A stretch of DNA of 38,435 bases from Lachnospiraceae bacterium (GCA_017626095.1 JAGAJL010000006.1:1-38435), one strand, 5' to 3'. Numbered from the stretch's first letter, positions 16,763-26,070 are shown. Made by a program: numbers and translations. Notes: generated by a model not told the origin, from the letters alone.

Positions 16763-16805
16763 TTCTGACACACAAACAGAATAATTCGTAAGTAATAAAG
16801 CTGTG
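16763..16805. repeat. Right direct repeat, vestige of an sseB 3' end (putative attR)
   Basis: This 43-bp stretch reads in one frame SDTQTE then stop, parallel to SDTQAE at the true SseB C-terminus, and continues to the AAAGCTGTG that begins its terminator. The second terminator arm is missing. Differences from 14121-14166 are six or so substitutions and gaps. It marks the right edge of the insert. Confidence 0.55.
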
Positions 16806-16916
16806 TATTGTCGAAAATTACAACCTTGTATAGAAAGATAATAAAATCAAAGTAAAAATCATGTAGAAGATAAGCAACTTTTTTTGAAAACTCTTTTTAT
16901 TTAAAGCGTTCTATTG

Positions 16917-16922
16917 TATAAT
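16917..16922 (+). promoter_or_regulatory. -10 element of the glycogen phosphorylase promoter
   Basis: A perfect TATAAT lies 60 bp before the glgP start. Only a weak -35 (TTTTTA, 16894-16899) is seen at the usual distance. Confidence 0.45.
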
Positions 16923-16982
16923 ATTTCTTGGTATGAACATGAACAAATGATTTTTGAATGAGAAAACCTGAGGAGGAAACAA

Positions 16983-19478
16983 ATGGCAACAAAGAAAGAA
17001 ACAACCGTTTTATCTAACTTTGACAAAGAGTTGTTTAAAAGAAGCGTTCTTTACAATGTAAAGACTCTTTATCGTAAAACTCTTGAAGAGGCATCCAACC
17101 AGCAGATTTTTCAAGCTGTATCCTATGCAATTAAAGATGCAATCATTGATAACTGGTTAGAGACACAGAAAGAATATGAGAAAAAAGACCCCAAAACAGT
17201 TTATTATATGTCCATGGAATTTTTAATGGGTCGTGCACTTGGTAACAACATCATCAATTTACAGGCATATGATGTGGTAAAAGAAGCACTTGATGAATTA
17301 GGTGTGGATGAAAATGTGATTGAAGATCAGGAACCGGATGCGGCGTTAGGTAACGGTGGTTTGGGAAGACTTGCCGCATGTTTCCTTGATTCACTTGCAA
17401 CATTAGGTTATTCCGCATACGGATGCGGAATTCGTTACAGATATGGTATGTTCAAACAGGAAATTCGTGACGGTTATCAGGTAGAAGTGCCGGATAACTG
17501 GTTAGCAGACGGTAACCCTTTTGAACTTCGTCGTCCTGAATATGCAAAGACCGTTAAATTCGGTGGTTATGTGGCAGTACATCAGGATGAAAACGGACGT
17601 AATGTATTTACACAGGAAGGTTATCAGTCCGTAACAGCCATTCCTTATGATATGCCTATCGTAGGTTACGGTAATGGTATTGTAAATACACTTCGTATCT
17701 GGGATGCTCAGCCGGTTGAGTGTTTCCAGCTTGATTCCTTTGACAAAGGTGATTATCAGAAAGCGGTTGAGCAGGAAAATCTGGCAAAAAATATCGTAGA
17801 AGTACTTTATCCCAACGACAATCACTATTCCGGCAAAGAGCTCCGCTTAAAACAGCAGTATTTCTTTGTATCTGCGTCTGTTCAGGAAGCTGTTGCAAAA
17901 TACATGAGAAATCATGATGATATTCGCAAATTCCATGAAAAAGTTACATTCCAGTTAAATGATACTCATCCGACCGTTGCCGTAGCAGAGTTGATGCGTA
18001 TTTTACTGGATGAATATTATTTAGAGTGGGATGAAGCATGGGAAGTTACAACCAAGACCTGTGCATATACCAACCACACCATTATGTCAGAAGCACTTGA
18101 AAAATGGCCGATTGAATTATTCAGCCGTCTGCTTCCCCGTATTTATCAGATCGTTGAAGAAATCAACCGTCGTTTCTGCCAGAAGATTTCCGCTGCTTAT
18201 CCCGGCAATCAGGAAAAAATCCGCAAAATGGCAATCATTTATGACGGACAGGTTAAGATGGCACATCTTGCAATTGCAGCAGGCTACTCTGTAAACGGTG
18301 TTGCAAGATTACATACGGAAATCTTAAAGAATCAGGAATTAAAAGATTTCTATGAATTAATGCCTGAAAAATTCAACAATAAAACAAACGGTATCACACA
18401 GAGACGTTTCTTATTACATGGTAACCCGCTTTTGGCTGCATGGGTAACCGACCATGTTGGGGCTGACTGGATTACAGACCTTCCCAAGATCAAAAAATTA
18501 AAAGTATTTGCGGAAGATGAAAAAGCTCAGCAGGAATTCATGAATATCAAATACCAGAATAAAGTACGTCTGGCAGAATATATTTTACAACACAACGGAA
18601 TTGAAGTGGATCCTCGTTCCATCTTCGATGTACAGGTTAAGAGATTACATGAGTACAAACGTCAGTTGTTAAATATCCTTCATGTAATGTATTTATACAA
18701 CGAGATCAAAGAACATCCGGAAATGGATTTTTATCCTCGTACCTTTATCTTTGGTGCAAAGGCAGCAGCCGGATACAAAAATGCAAAACTTACCATTAAA
18801 TTAATCAACTCTGTTGCAGATGTTATCAACAACGACGAATCCATCAACGGAAAGATTAAAGTTGTATTTATTGAAAACTATCGCGTATCCAATGCAGAGT
18901 GGATTTTTGCGGCAGCAGATGTATCCGAACAGATTTCTACAGCTTCCAAAGAAGCATCCGGTACCGGTAACATGAAGTTCATGTTAAACGGTGCGCTGAC
19001 ATTGGGAACTATGGATGGTGCCAATGTGGAAATCGTTGAAGAGGTTGGCGAAGAAAACGCATTTATTTTTGGTCTTTCTTCCGATGAAGTTATCCGTTAC
19101 GAAAACTACGGCGGATACAACCCCATGGATATTTTCAACAACGATGCCGATATCCGTAAAGTCTTAATGCAGTTAATTAACGGTACATACAGCCAGGATA
19201 CAGAGTTGTTCCGTGACTTATACAACTCATTATTAAATACAAAATGTACGGCAAAGGCAGATACCTATTTCATCTTAAAAGACTTCAAGTCCTATGCAGA
19301 AGCACAGAAACGTGTAGAAGCTGCTTACAGAGATGAAAAAGGCTGGGCTAAGAGCACTATTTTAAATGTAGCATGCTGCGGTAAGTTTACTTCAGACAGA
19401 ACCATTCAGGAATACGTGGATGAGATCTGGCACTTAGATAAAGTTACATTACCGAAAAAGAAAGTATCTACAAAATAA
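16983..19478 (+). CDS. glgP: Glycogen/starch phosphorylase
   Basis: This 831-residue cytoplasmic enzyme (GT35 family) releases glucose-1-phosphate from alpha-1,4-glucans using pyridoxal phosphate. The cofactor lysine is K665 in ASGTGNMKFMLNGALTLG. Other family landmarks are ALGNGGLGRLAACFLDSLATL, the substrate-site FQLNDTHPTVAVAELMRIL and HEYKRQLLNILH. Length is typical of bacterial phosphorylases. AGGAGG sits before ATG 16983. It has its own promoter, separate from the insert upstream, and ends at a terminator. No other glycogen gene is adjacent. Confidence 0.97.
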   Translation: MATKKETTVLSNFDKELFKRSVLYNVKTLYRKTLEEASNQQIFQAVSYAIKDAIIDNWLETQKEYEKKDPKTVYYMSMEFLMGRALGNNIINLQAYDVVKEALDELGVDENVIEDQEPDAALGNGGLGRLAACFLDSLATLGYSAYGCGIRYRYGMFKQEIRDGYQVEVPDNWLADGNPFELRRPEYAKTVKFGGYVAVHQDENGRNVFTQEGYQSVTAIPYDMPIVGYGNGIVNTLRIWDAQPVECFQLDSFDKGDYQKAVEQENLAKNIVEVLYPNDNHYSGKELRLKQQYFFVSASVQEAVAKYMRNHDDIRKFHEKVTFQLNDTHPTVAVAELMRILLDEYYLEWDEAWEVTTKTCAYTNHTIMSEALEKWPIELFSRLLPRIYQIVEEINRRFCQKISAAYPGNQEKIRKMAIIYDGQVKMAHLAIAAGYSVNGVARLHTEILKNQELKDFYELMPEKFNNKTNGITQRRFLLHGNPLLAAWVTDHVGADWITDLPKIKKLKVFAEDEKAQQEFMNIKYQNKVRLAEYILQHNGIEVDPRSIFDVQVKRLHEYKRQLLNILHVMYLYNEIKEHPEMDFYPRTFIFGAKAAAGYKNAKLTIKLINSVADVINNDESINGKIKVVFIENYRVSNAEWIFAAADVSEQISTASKEASGTGNMKFMLNGALTLGTMDGANVEIVEEVGEENAFIFGLSSDEVIRYENYGGYNPMDIFNNDADIRKVLMQLINGTYSQDTELFRDLYNSLLNTKCTAKADTYFILKDFKSYAEAQKRVEAAYRDEKGWAKSTILNVACCGKFTSDRTIQEYVDEIWHLDKVTLPKKKVSTK

Positions 19479-19497
19479 ATAATTCTGTATCAAATGC

Positions 19498-19540
19498 GAT
19501 ACCCGCCGATGAATAGCCGGCGGGTATCTATGTGTTTTTT
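19498..19540 (+). terminator. Terminator between glgP and the hydratase gene
   Basis: GATACCCGCCG (19498-19508) and CGGCGGGTATC (19518-19528) form a GC-rich perfect stem, followed by TATGTGTTTTTT. The T run ends right at the AGGAGG of the next gene, so read-through rather than a separate promoter may set expression of that gene. Confidence 0.85.
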
Positions 19541-19553
19541 AGGAGGTATATTC

Positions 19554-21863
19554 ATGGTTTCATTGTTAGAAGGCGGTGCATATTTAGTAAACGGCACCGA
19601 AATCATTCCCGATAGTGCAGAAGCGTTATCGGCTGTTGCGGCTAAGACAGGAAAAATTATTACAAAAGAAGATGCGGCAAAAGGTACCATTGCATATGGA
19701 ATTTTAGAAAGTCACAATACGTCCGGCAATATGGACAAGCTGAAAATTAAATTTGATAAACTGACATCACATGACATTACATTTGTCGGTATTATTCAGA
19801 CAGCAAGAGCATCAGGACTGGAAAAATTCCCGATTCCCTATGTTTTGACCAACTGTCATAATTCTCTTTGCGCGGTTGGCGGTACGATTAATGAAGATGA
19901 CCACATGTTTGGTCTTACCTGTGCGAAAAAATACGGTGGAATTTATGTTCCTCCTCATCAGGCAGTTATTCATCAGTTTGCAAGAGAAATGCTTGCAGGC
20001 GGAGGAAAGATGATTTTGGGTTCCGATTCCCACACCCGTTATGGAGCGCTTGGTACCATGGCAATGGGTGAAGGCGGCCCCGAGCTTGTAAAACAGCTCT
20101 TAAATCAGACATATGATATCAATATGCCCGGTGTAGTTGCCGTATATCTGACAGGTGCGCCGATTCCCGGTGTTGGACCTCAGGACGTTGCTCTGGCTAT
20201 TATCGGTGCAGTTTTTGGCAACGGATATGTTAAAAATAAAGTCATGGAATTTGTAGGACCCGGTGTGGCAAGCTTAACCCCCGATTTCCGTATCGGTATT
20301 GATGTAATGACGACGGAGACAACCTGTCTTTCATCTATCTGGCAGACAGACGATCAGGTCAAGGAATTCTATGAAATTCATGAAAGAGCAGAAGAATACA
20401 AAGAGTTAGCACCTACTAACGTTGCATATTATGATGGCGTCATCGAAATCGATCTTTCTACAATCAGACCTATGATTGCGATGCCGTTCCATCCCAGCAA
20501 TACCTATACCATTGATGAAGTCAATGCGAACTTAAAAGATGTTTTACACGATGTGGAAGAAAGAGCAAAAGTATCCTTAGACGGTGCTGTTCCTTATTCT
20601 TTACAGGACAAAGTTGTAAACGGCAAATTTATGGTTGATCAGGGTATTATCGCAGGTTGTGCCGGCGGCGGATTTGAAAACATCTGTGCCGCAGCGGATA
20701 TCTTAAAAGGAAAATATATCGGTTCCGACGGATTTACCTTATCCGTATATCCCGCATCTATGCCTGTTTATATGGAATTAATCAAAAACGGTTGTGCCGC
20801 AACTATCATGGAAACAGGTGCAGTCATGAAAACAGCATTCTGCGGACCTTGCTTTGGTGCCGGAGATACACCTGCCAACAATGCTTTTTCCATCAGACAT
20901 TCAACCCGTAACTTCCCCAACAGAGAAGGGTCCAAGTTGCAGAATGGTCAGATTTCTTCCGTTGCATTGATGGATGCTCGTTCCATCGCAGCAACTGCAG
21001 CCAATAAAGGTGTCCTGACACCGGCAACAGAATTTGATGGCGAAATCGGTAAATACAAATATCACTTTGATGCAAATATTTACAAAAACCGCGTATTTGA
21101 TTCAAAGGGCGTTGCAGATCCTTCCGTAGAAATCCAGTTTGGCCCCAATATCAAGGACTGGCCTGCTATGGTTGCCCTGACAGATAACCTGGTTTTGAAA
21201 GTTGTATCCGAAATACATGATCCGGTTACAACAACCGATGAATTAATTCCTTCCGGTGAAACAAGTTCTTATCGTTCTAATCCGTTGGGACTTGCTGAGT
21301 TTGCACTTTCCCGTAAGGACCCTGCATATGTAGGACGCGCAAAAGAGGTGCAGAAGGCAGAAAAAGCCAGAGAAGCACTGATTGCCGGAACAAGCGATGT
21401 ACATCCTTGCAAAGAATTGCCGGAAATCAAGCCCGTTATGAATAAAATCAAAGAGATGTTCCCGGATTTGACACACGAAAGCTTTGGTATCGGTTCAACC
21501 ATCTTTGCAGTAAAACCCGGTGACGGTTCTGCCAGAGAACAGGCAGCAAGCTGCCAGAAAGTACTTGGCGGTTGGGCAAATATTGCCAATGAATATGCTA
21601 CCAAGAGATATCGCAGCAATTTGATTAACTGGGGTATGCTTCCTTTCATCATTGATGAAGGTGAACTTCCATTCAAAAATCTGGATTACATTTTTGTTCC
21701 CAACATCAGACAGGCTGTCATTGATAAAAAGACAGAAATACCTGCATATGTTGTAAAAGAAGACGGACTGAAAGAATTCACCTTAAAACTTGGTGAATTG
21801 ACAGATGAAGAACGCGAAATCATCTTGAAGGGATGCCTGATTAATTACAATAGAGTATCGTAA
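19554..21863 (+). CDS. Aconitase-family hydratase (4Fe-4S)
   Basis: This 769-residue member of the aconitase superfamily is predicted to hydrate or dehydrate a tricarboxylate or related acid using a 4Fe-4S cluster. Landmarks are [12 protein letters not shown] (substrate/cluster histidine region), [11 protein letters not shown] and [12 protein letters not shown] supplying cluster cysteines, and [11 protein letters not shown] matching the aconitase RNF-GR signature. The overall form is like the YbhJ group of putative hydratases rather than the housekeeping AcnA or AcnB, so citrate/isocitrate specificity is uncertain. The start is ATG 19554, six bases after AGGAGGT; the upstream in-frame ATG at 19494 lies in the terminator. 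A terminator follows. Confidence 0.85.
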   Translation: MVSLLEGGAYLVNGTEIIPDSAEALSAVAAKTGKIITKEDAAKGTIAYGILESHNTSGNMDKLKIKFDKLTSHDITFVGIIQTARASGLEKFPIPYVLTNCHNSLCAVGGTINEDDHMFGLTCAKKYGGIYVPPHQAVIHQFAREMLAGGGKMILGSDSHTRYGALGTMAMGEGGPELVKQLLNQTYDINMPGVVAVYLTGAPIPGVGPQDVALAIIGAVFGNGYVKNKVMEFVGPGVASLTPDFRIGIDVMTTETTCLSSIWQTDDQVKEFYEIHERAEEYKELAPTNVAYYDGVIEIDLSTIRPMIAMPFHPSNTYTIDEVNANLKDVLHDVEERAKVSLDGAVPYSLQDKVVNGKFMVDQGIIAGCAGGGFENICAAADILKGKYIGSDGFTLSVYPASMPVYMELIKNGCAATIMETGAVMKTAFCGPCFGAGDTPANNAFSIRHSTRNFPNREGSKLQNGQISSVALMDARSIAATAANKGVLTPATEFDGEIGKYKYHFDANIYKNRVFDSKGVADPSVEIQFGPNIKDWPAMVALTDNLVLKVVSEIHDPVTTTDELIPSGETSSYRSNPLGLAEFALSRKDPAYVGRAKEVQKAEKAREALIAGTSDVHPCKELPEIKPVMNKIKEMFPDLTHESFGIGSTIFAVKPGDGSAREQAASCQKVLGGWANIANEYATKRYRSNLINWGMLPFIIDEGELPFKNLDYIFVPNIRQAVIDKKTEIPAYVVKEDGLKEFTLKLGELTDEEREIILKGCLINYNRVS

Positions 21864-21891
21864 ATAATTAACGTTTTATTCTTAAGAAGTG

Positions 21892-21929
21892 CGGCATAGT
21901 TAGGTGTTTACCAGGCTATGCCGTTTTTT
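21892..21929 (+). terminator. Rho-independent terminator of the hydratase gene
   Basis: CGGCATAG (21892-21899) pairs with CTATGCCG (21916-21923), then six T. Confidence 0.85.
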
Positions 21930-22066
21930 GAAACAATTTATCCAACTGGTAGTTGGGTTGCCCGTTTTACAAGGGATTCAACCAACAGTTCGTGTTCTTT
22001 TTTACAAAAAAATCATATGCTCACATCAGAAAGAAGCCAAACGCGAACGAAAGGACGGAGAAAGAA

Positions 22067-22681
22067 ATGGATCAAATTAAGATTGGAAAGTTTATTGCGG
22101 CATGTAGAAAAGAAAAAGGATATACACAAGCTTCATTGGCCGAGGAGTTAGGTATTACTGACCGTGCTGTATCAAAATGGGAAACCGGAAAATCATTACC
22201 GGATTCGTCGATTATGTTAGAGCTTTGTGAGCTTCTTTCCATTAACGTAAATGAGTTATTGAAAGGAGAGCATATGGATATGGAAGAATATGCAAGAGCA
22301 TCACAGGAAATTATTTTGGATTTCAAAAAGAGAGATGAGGAAAAAACAAGGTTTTTATTAAAAGTGGAGACTTCCATGGGGATTTTGGTCATCATTACTT
22401 TTGCAACAATAATTTTAGTTGGCGCCTATCTGATGAATCAAAATCACATCTTGGGGACAGGATTGATATTGTTGAGTCTGGTGCTTCTGATTGGTTTTAT
22501 CCCGCTTGCAATTCGGATTGAGCAGTCAGCCGGCTATTATCAGTGTAAGGAATGTAACCATTGTTATGTTCCGACATACTCTCAGGTATTTATGGCACCG
22601 CATTATGGTCGTACCCGTTATATGAAATGCCCTAATTGCGGAAAAAGAAGCTATCAGAAAAAAATGATTACAAAAGAATAA
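22067..22681 (+). CDS. XRE regulator with membrane helices and C-terminal zinc ribbon
   Basis: This is a 204-residue protein. An N-terminal helix-turn-helix (about 5-62: CRKEKGYTQASLAEELGI, then VSKWETGKSLPD) is followed by two hydrophobic segments (about 105-150: GILVIITFATIILVGAYL and LGTGLILLSLVLLIGF) and a C-terminal four-cysteine zinc ribbon (CKEC and CPNC). Such membrane-anchored XRE proteins are common in Firmicutes; the signal they sense is unknown. The start is ATG 22067 with GGAG seven bases upstream. The frame is open back to 21953, but those 38 residues look non-coding. It is followed 40 bp later by the cysteine hydrolase, probably cotranscribed. Confidence 0.87.
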   Translation: MDQIKIGKFIAACRKEKGYTQASLAEELGITDRAVSKWETGKSLPDSSIMLELCELLSINVNELLKGEHMDMEEYARASQEIILDFKKRDEEKTRFLLKVETSMGILVIITFATIILVGAYLMNQNHILGTGLILLSLVLLIGFIPLAIRIEQSAGYYQCKECNHCYVPTYSQVFMAPHYGRTRYMKCPNCGKRSYQKKMITKE

Positions 22682-22721
22682 TCAAAAGAAAAATACGATT
22701 TTCACAGCGAGGGGAGATATG

Positions 22722-23222
22722 ATGAGTAAAGCACTATTAGTTGTTGACATGCAGGAATTAACTGTGGGAAAAAATCATGCAAAAATATTTGACTATCCGG
22801 TAGATTTTCTGGATAAGGTTAATACAGCAATTGGTAATACAGATGCAGATATTGTTATCTATATTAGAAATCTGATGAAAAATAATCTGATTAACAAGTT
22901 GGCTCCTTTTAAATGCTTTGAAGGAACAAAAGAAGCCGAACTTGTAGCAGAATTAAAGGTGGTTAGCAATAATGTGTTTGAGAAATATGAAGGTAATGCA
23001 TTCTCAAATACGGAATTGATATCTTTTTTAAAAAAAGAGAAAATTACTGAGATTGAGGTTATTGGTGTAGATGGAGGAGGATGCGTAGCTCTTACGGCTT
23101 TAGGAGCCCTGGAGTGTGGTTTTAAGGTTACTCTAAATACATCTTATATAGGAACAGTATTTGAAAAGCAGAGGGATAAGTATTATCAGAAATTGCAGGA
23201 AAAAGGTGCAGTTATTTTATAG
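22722..23222 (+). CDS. Isochorismatase-family cysteine hydrolase
   Basis: This is a 166-residue hydrolase of the isochorismatase-like superfamily, which includes nicotinamidase and related amidases. The catalytic triad is visible: D9 in LLVVDMQE, K88 in EKYEGNAFSNT and C121 in GVDGGGCVALTALGA. No metal-site DxHxxH as in nicotinamidase is seen, so that activity is unlikely. GGGGAG lies five bases before ATG 22722; the adjacent ATG 22719 is too close to it. It may share a transcript with the XRE regulator upstream. The substrate is unknown. Confidence 0.85.
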   Translation: MSKALLVVDMQELTVGKNHAKIFDYPVDFLDKVNTAIGNTDADIVIYIRNLMKNNLINKLAPFKCFEGTKEAELVAELKVVSNNVFEKYEGNAFSNTELISFLKKEKITEIEVIGVDGGGCVALTALGALECGFKVTLNTSYIGTVFEKQRDKYYQKLQEKGAVIL

Positions 23223-23253
23223 TTATATTTCCTTTTAAGCAGAATTTTATTGT

Positions 23254-23329
23254 AAACAAAACGGCGGTGAATTGACACAAACAAACGGCGGTGAATTGAC
23301 ACAAACGAGCGTTGACCGCCGTTTTGTTT
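23254..23329 (+). repeat. Terminator-like stem enclosing a 24-bp tandem repeat
   Basis: Two identical 24-bp units lie head to tail (23259-23282 and 23283-23306; core GGCGGTGAATTGACACAAAC). A third, inverted partial copy follows, so AAACAAAACGGCGGT (23254-23268) pairs perfectly with ACCGCCGTTTTGTTT (23315-23329). It could end the hydrolase transcript. The repeats, read in reverse, begin GTGTCAATTCACCGCC and recall multi-repeat IS ends, so a leftover IS terminus is an alternative. Confidence 0.55.
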
Positions 23330-23384
23330 TAGTGTATATTAATTACTTAATATAAGGAATTTTGGTTGAGCAGAGGATTATATC

Positions 23385-25562
23385 ATGAAAATTGTGAACC
23401 TGATTGAGAATAATATTGGAAATCCGGCCTGTATTGCACAGCATGGTTTGAGCTTCTATTTTGAAACAAAAAAACATAAGGTCTTGGTTGATTCCGGAGC
23501 GGACGCATCGTTTTTGGAAAATGCAAAGGTGCTTGGACTGGACCTGACACAAGTGGATGTTATGATACTAAGCCACGGACATTATGATCATGCCGGCGGT
23601 ATTTTAGGATTTGCCGATTTAAATCCGAATGCGACGATTTATATGCAGTCGACAGCGGATGGAGATTATTATGCAATTTCTAAGGACGAAAATGAATATA
23701 TCGGAATCGATAAAGAAATTACAAAGCTGAGACAGGTTCAAAAAATAGATGGAAATCTGAAGATCGATGAAGAATTATCGTTATTTTCCGGTGTTACCGG
23801 AAGAAGAGGTTTTTCGAAGAGCAATCTTAGGCTAAAGGAAATTGTAGGCGGAGACATCAGGCAGGATTCATTTTTGCATGAGCAATATCTTGTGGTGGAA
23901 CAGGAAGGAAAGAAATATCTGTTTTCCGGCTGTGCGCACAACGGTATTTTAAACATTCTGGATTGTTTTAGGGAAATTTACGGATGTGATCCGGATGTGG
24001 TCATCAGTGGATTTCACTATATGAAAAAAACGGCTTACTCGGAAGAAGAAGTCCGGATTATTACGGATACGGCAAAAGAACTTGCAAAATATCATACACA
24101 ATTTTTTACCTGCCATTGCACGGGCATTCCCGCATATGAGATGATGAAACCGATTATGGGAGAAAAACTTCATATGGTAAACAGCGGCGATATCATAGAG
24201 TTTTATCCGATAAAAAAGGCTGAGAATGTCAACACGGATAAAATCGTGCCCGTTGTGGTCCCGGGTTCAAAATCGATTACAAACAGGGCACTTTTAATCG
24301 CAGCCATGGCAAATGGAAAGAGTACCTTGAAAGGTTGTCTGACCAGTGAGGATGCCACTCATTTTTTGGAGTGCATTAGGACTTTGGGCTTTCCGGTAGA
24401 AGTAGTTAGCGATGGACAACTTGGTGGCGATATTACGATTACCGGATTTGGTGGGGATATTCCCAATAAAAAGGCAGAAATATATGTAGGAAGCGCAGGA
24501 ACCGCAGCCAGATTTTTGGTGGCTATGCTTGCTTTTTCACAAGGAGACTATGTGGTCAATTCTTCCAACCAGATGAAAAAGCGCCCCATGCAGCCGTTGA
24601 TTGAGACCTTGAGAAATGCCGGTGCTTTTGTAGAGTGCATGGAAGAAGAAGGTCATTTTCCGTTACATATCGTCGGTATTGGAAAGAAAGAAAAGATTCC
24701 GGAAAAAATATCCGTAAATATTGATAAAAGTTCTCAATTTTTGAGTGCGTTACTGATTGCTGCCGGAACTTTTGGCAAAAAAACAGAAATTGAAGTTGTC
24801 GGCTCTCATGGATTAAGCTATGTGGATTTGACGGCAGATATGATGAAAAGTTTCGGTGTTTCTGTTATCAAAAAAGAGGTAGATGGTCAGGTATTTTATG
24901 AACTTTCCGGAACCGACTGTTATCATGCGCTAACCTATGATGTTGAGCCGGATATGTCGGCAGCTGCGTATTTTTATGCACTTGCAGCGATTCTCGGAGC
25001 AAAGATTTCGGTAAGTGGTGTTAGAGAGGATATGCTTCAGGGAGATACGCAGTTTCTGGATCTCTTAGAAAAGATGGGATGCAGGAAAAAGCTGATAGAT
25101 CAGACTTTAATAGATGCACAAAAACTTTCCGATTCGTGTCTGGGAAATATTCTGTTAGAAGGTCCTGCAGGCGGAAAATTAAAAGGCGGATTTACCATAG
25201 ATATGTCTGCGTTTTCCGATCAGGCACTTACGCTTGCTGCCATTGCCCCTTTTGCGGATGCTCCTATTTCTATTGTCGGAATTGGTCATATCCGTTTGCA
25301 GGAATGTGACCGGATTCGGGCCATTGTCGATAATTTGACCGCAATGGGCATCCAAGTCGAAGAAAAAGAGGATGCTGTTACCATTTATCCGGGGCTTCCA
25401 CACTGTTGCGACGTCGCAACATATGATGATCATCGTGTGGCGATGTCATTTGCCCTGACCGGCTTGCGGACAGAGGGGATTTACATTATGAATCCCGCCT
25501 GTTGCAAAAAGACCTTTGCACAATATTTTGACGTGTTGGAAGATACCTTAAAAAAATTGTGA
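23385..25562 (+). CDS. Metallo-beta-lactamase-fold domain fused to EPSP synthase
   Basis: This single 725-residue frame joins two enzymes. Residues 1-275 are an MBL-fold metallohydrolase of the MptE/RomA-like group: HGHYDH (64-69) plus H185, H211 and H244 supply the metal site. Residues about 284-725 are a full-length 3-phosphoshikimate 1-carboxyvinyltransferase (AroA), step six of the shikimate pathway: PGSKSITNRA (293-302), GSAGTAARF (369-377), KRPMQPL, DKSSQFLSAL, acid D523 in EPDMSAAAY, E640 in RLQECDR, and DDHRVAMSF. Normal AroA is about 430 residues. There is no stop, frameshift or ribosome site at the junction, and AroA's usual first strand is shortened against a linker of about 10 residues. 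AGAGGA precedes ATG 23385. No other aro gene is nearby. Confidence 0.9.
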   Translation: MKIVNLIENNIGNPACIAQHGLSFYFETKKHKVLVDSGADASFLENAKVLGLDLTQVDVMILSHGHYDHAGGILGFADLNPNATIYMQSTADGDYYAISKDENEYIGIDKEITKLRQVQKIDGNLKIDEELSLFSGVTGRRGFSKSNLRLKEIVGGDIRQDSFLHEQYLVVEQEGKKYLFSGCAHNGILNILDCFREIYGCDPDVVISGFHYMKKTAYSEEEVRIITDTAKELAKYHTQFFTCHCTGIPAYEMMKPIMGEKLHMVNSGDIIEFYPIKKAENVNTDKIVPVVVPGSKSITNRALLIAAMANGKSTLKGCLTSEDATHFLECIRTLGFPVEVVSDGQLGGDITITGFGGDIPNKKAEIYVGSAGTAARFLVAMLAFSQGDYVVNSSNQMKKRPMQPLIETLRNAGAFVECMEEEGHFPLHIVGIGKKEKIPEKISVNIDKSSQFLSALLIAAGTFGKKTEIEVVGSHGLSYVDLTADMMKSFGVSVIKKEVDGQVFYELSGTDCYHALTYDVEPDMSAAAYFYALAAILGAKISVSGVREDMLQGDTQFLDLLEKMGCRKKLIDQTLIDAQKLSDSCLGNILLEGPAGGKLKGGFTIDMSAFSDQALTLAAIAPFADAPISIVGIGHIRLQECDRIRAIVDNLTAMGIQVEEKEDAVTIYPGLPHCCDVATYDDHRVAMSFALTGLRTEGIYIMNPACCKKTFAQYFDVLEDTLKKL

Positions 25563-25579
25563 TATAGCAATATGATATG

Positions 25580-25646
25580 ATACCAGGGTCAAAAGGTCAT
25601 ACTTTTCATGCTCGCATGAAAAAGTATGACTTTGGGACCCTGGTAT
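25580..25646. terminator. Long nested hairpin after the fusion gene
   Basis: ATACCAGGGTC (25580-25590) pairs with GACCCTGGTAT (25636-25646). Inside it, GTCATACTTTTCATG (25596-25610) pairs with 25615-25630 with one bulged A. The 67-nt hairpin may terminate the fusion gene, but it is much longer than needed and part of it (25589-25609) recurs at 34676-34696, so it is likely a dispersed repeat. Confidence 0.6.
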
Positions 25647-25701
25647 TATTAAATTCTCATACTTGCGCAGAGCGCGAAACAATTCGTAGATATCATGGAT
25701 A

Positions 25702-25937
25702 GCAAGTCGCTCTCACAGAATAAAATATATCTTTGACCGCGGAATTTGGCGAGGTTTCTTGGTATTTCTTAGCGGCATAAGCGAACAAAATAATGCCCGG
25801 TTTCAACTGTTCGAAGACGAAGTCTGAGTTTTGAAACCGGGCATTTAATATATATTTTGTGAGCATGCCGCTTAGAACGGCTAAAAACCGAAGTACGAGA
25901 CGGTAAAGATATAGTATTTTCTGTAAGAACGACTTGC
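25702..25937. repeat. Fold-back palindromic element of about 236 bp
   Basis: The arms match across the whole element. GCAAGTCG (25702-25709) pairs with CGACTTGC (25930-25937). CAGAATAAAATATATCTTT (25715-25733) pairs with the region 25904-25923 with few mismatches. AGCGGCAT (25771-25778) pairs with ATGCCGCT (25865-25872). ATGCCCGGTTTCAA (25793-25806) pairs perfectly with 25831-25844. No convincing gene lies inside. The 476-bp gap between genes here is filled by this element, the 67-nt hairpin and the next promoter. It may be a MITE-like element or a structured RNA. Confidence 0.6.
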
Positions 25938-25994
25938 GTCCTACAAAGAGTAAACACAAATCCGAAAATACTTTAAAAAATTTATAAAAAAATA

Positions 25995-26038
25995 TTGACA
26001 CAGCAGTTCACCGGTGCTATGGTTAGTTACATAAGTAA
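25995..26038 (+). promoter_or_regulatory. Promoter and operator-like palindrome of the GntR/ABC operon
   Basis: TTGACA (25995-26000) and TATGGT (26018-26023) are 17 bp apart. The palindrome TTACATAAGTAA (26027-26038) follows at the expected transcription start, a position suited to repression by the GntR protein encoded next. Confidence 0.55.
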
Positions 26039-26070
26039 TGAACCAAAAAACAAAAGAAAGGAGATTTTCG

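Noticed and set aside
19494-19553. Longer start of the aconitase-family gene at 19494
   Set aside because: The extra residues are encoded by the glgP terminator hairpin; AGGAGGT serves ATG 19554.
21953-22066. N-terminal extension of the membrane XRE regulator
   Set aside because: It lacks a ribosome site, is unlike XRE proteins, and follows closely after the previous terminator.
23259-23306. CRISPR-like array
   Set aside because: The two 24-bp units are directly adjacent with no spacer and no cas gene is present.
25693-26001. Minus-strand ORF of about 100 codons in the gap before the GntR gene
   Set aside because: It runs through the fold-back palindrome, has no ribosome site and no recognisable domain; it is explained by the repeat.
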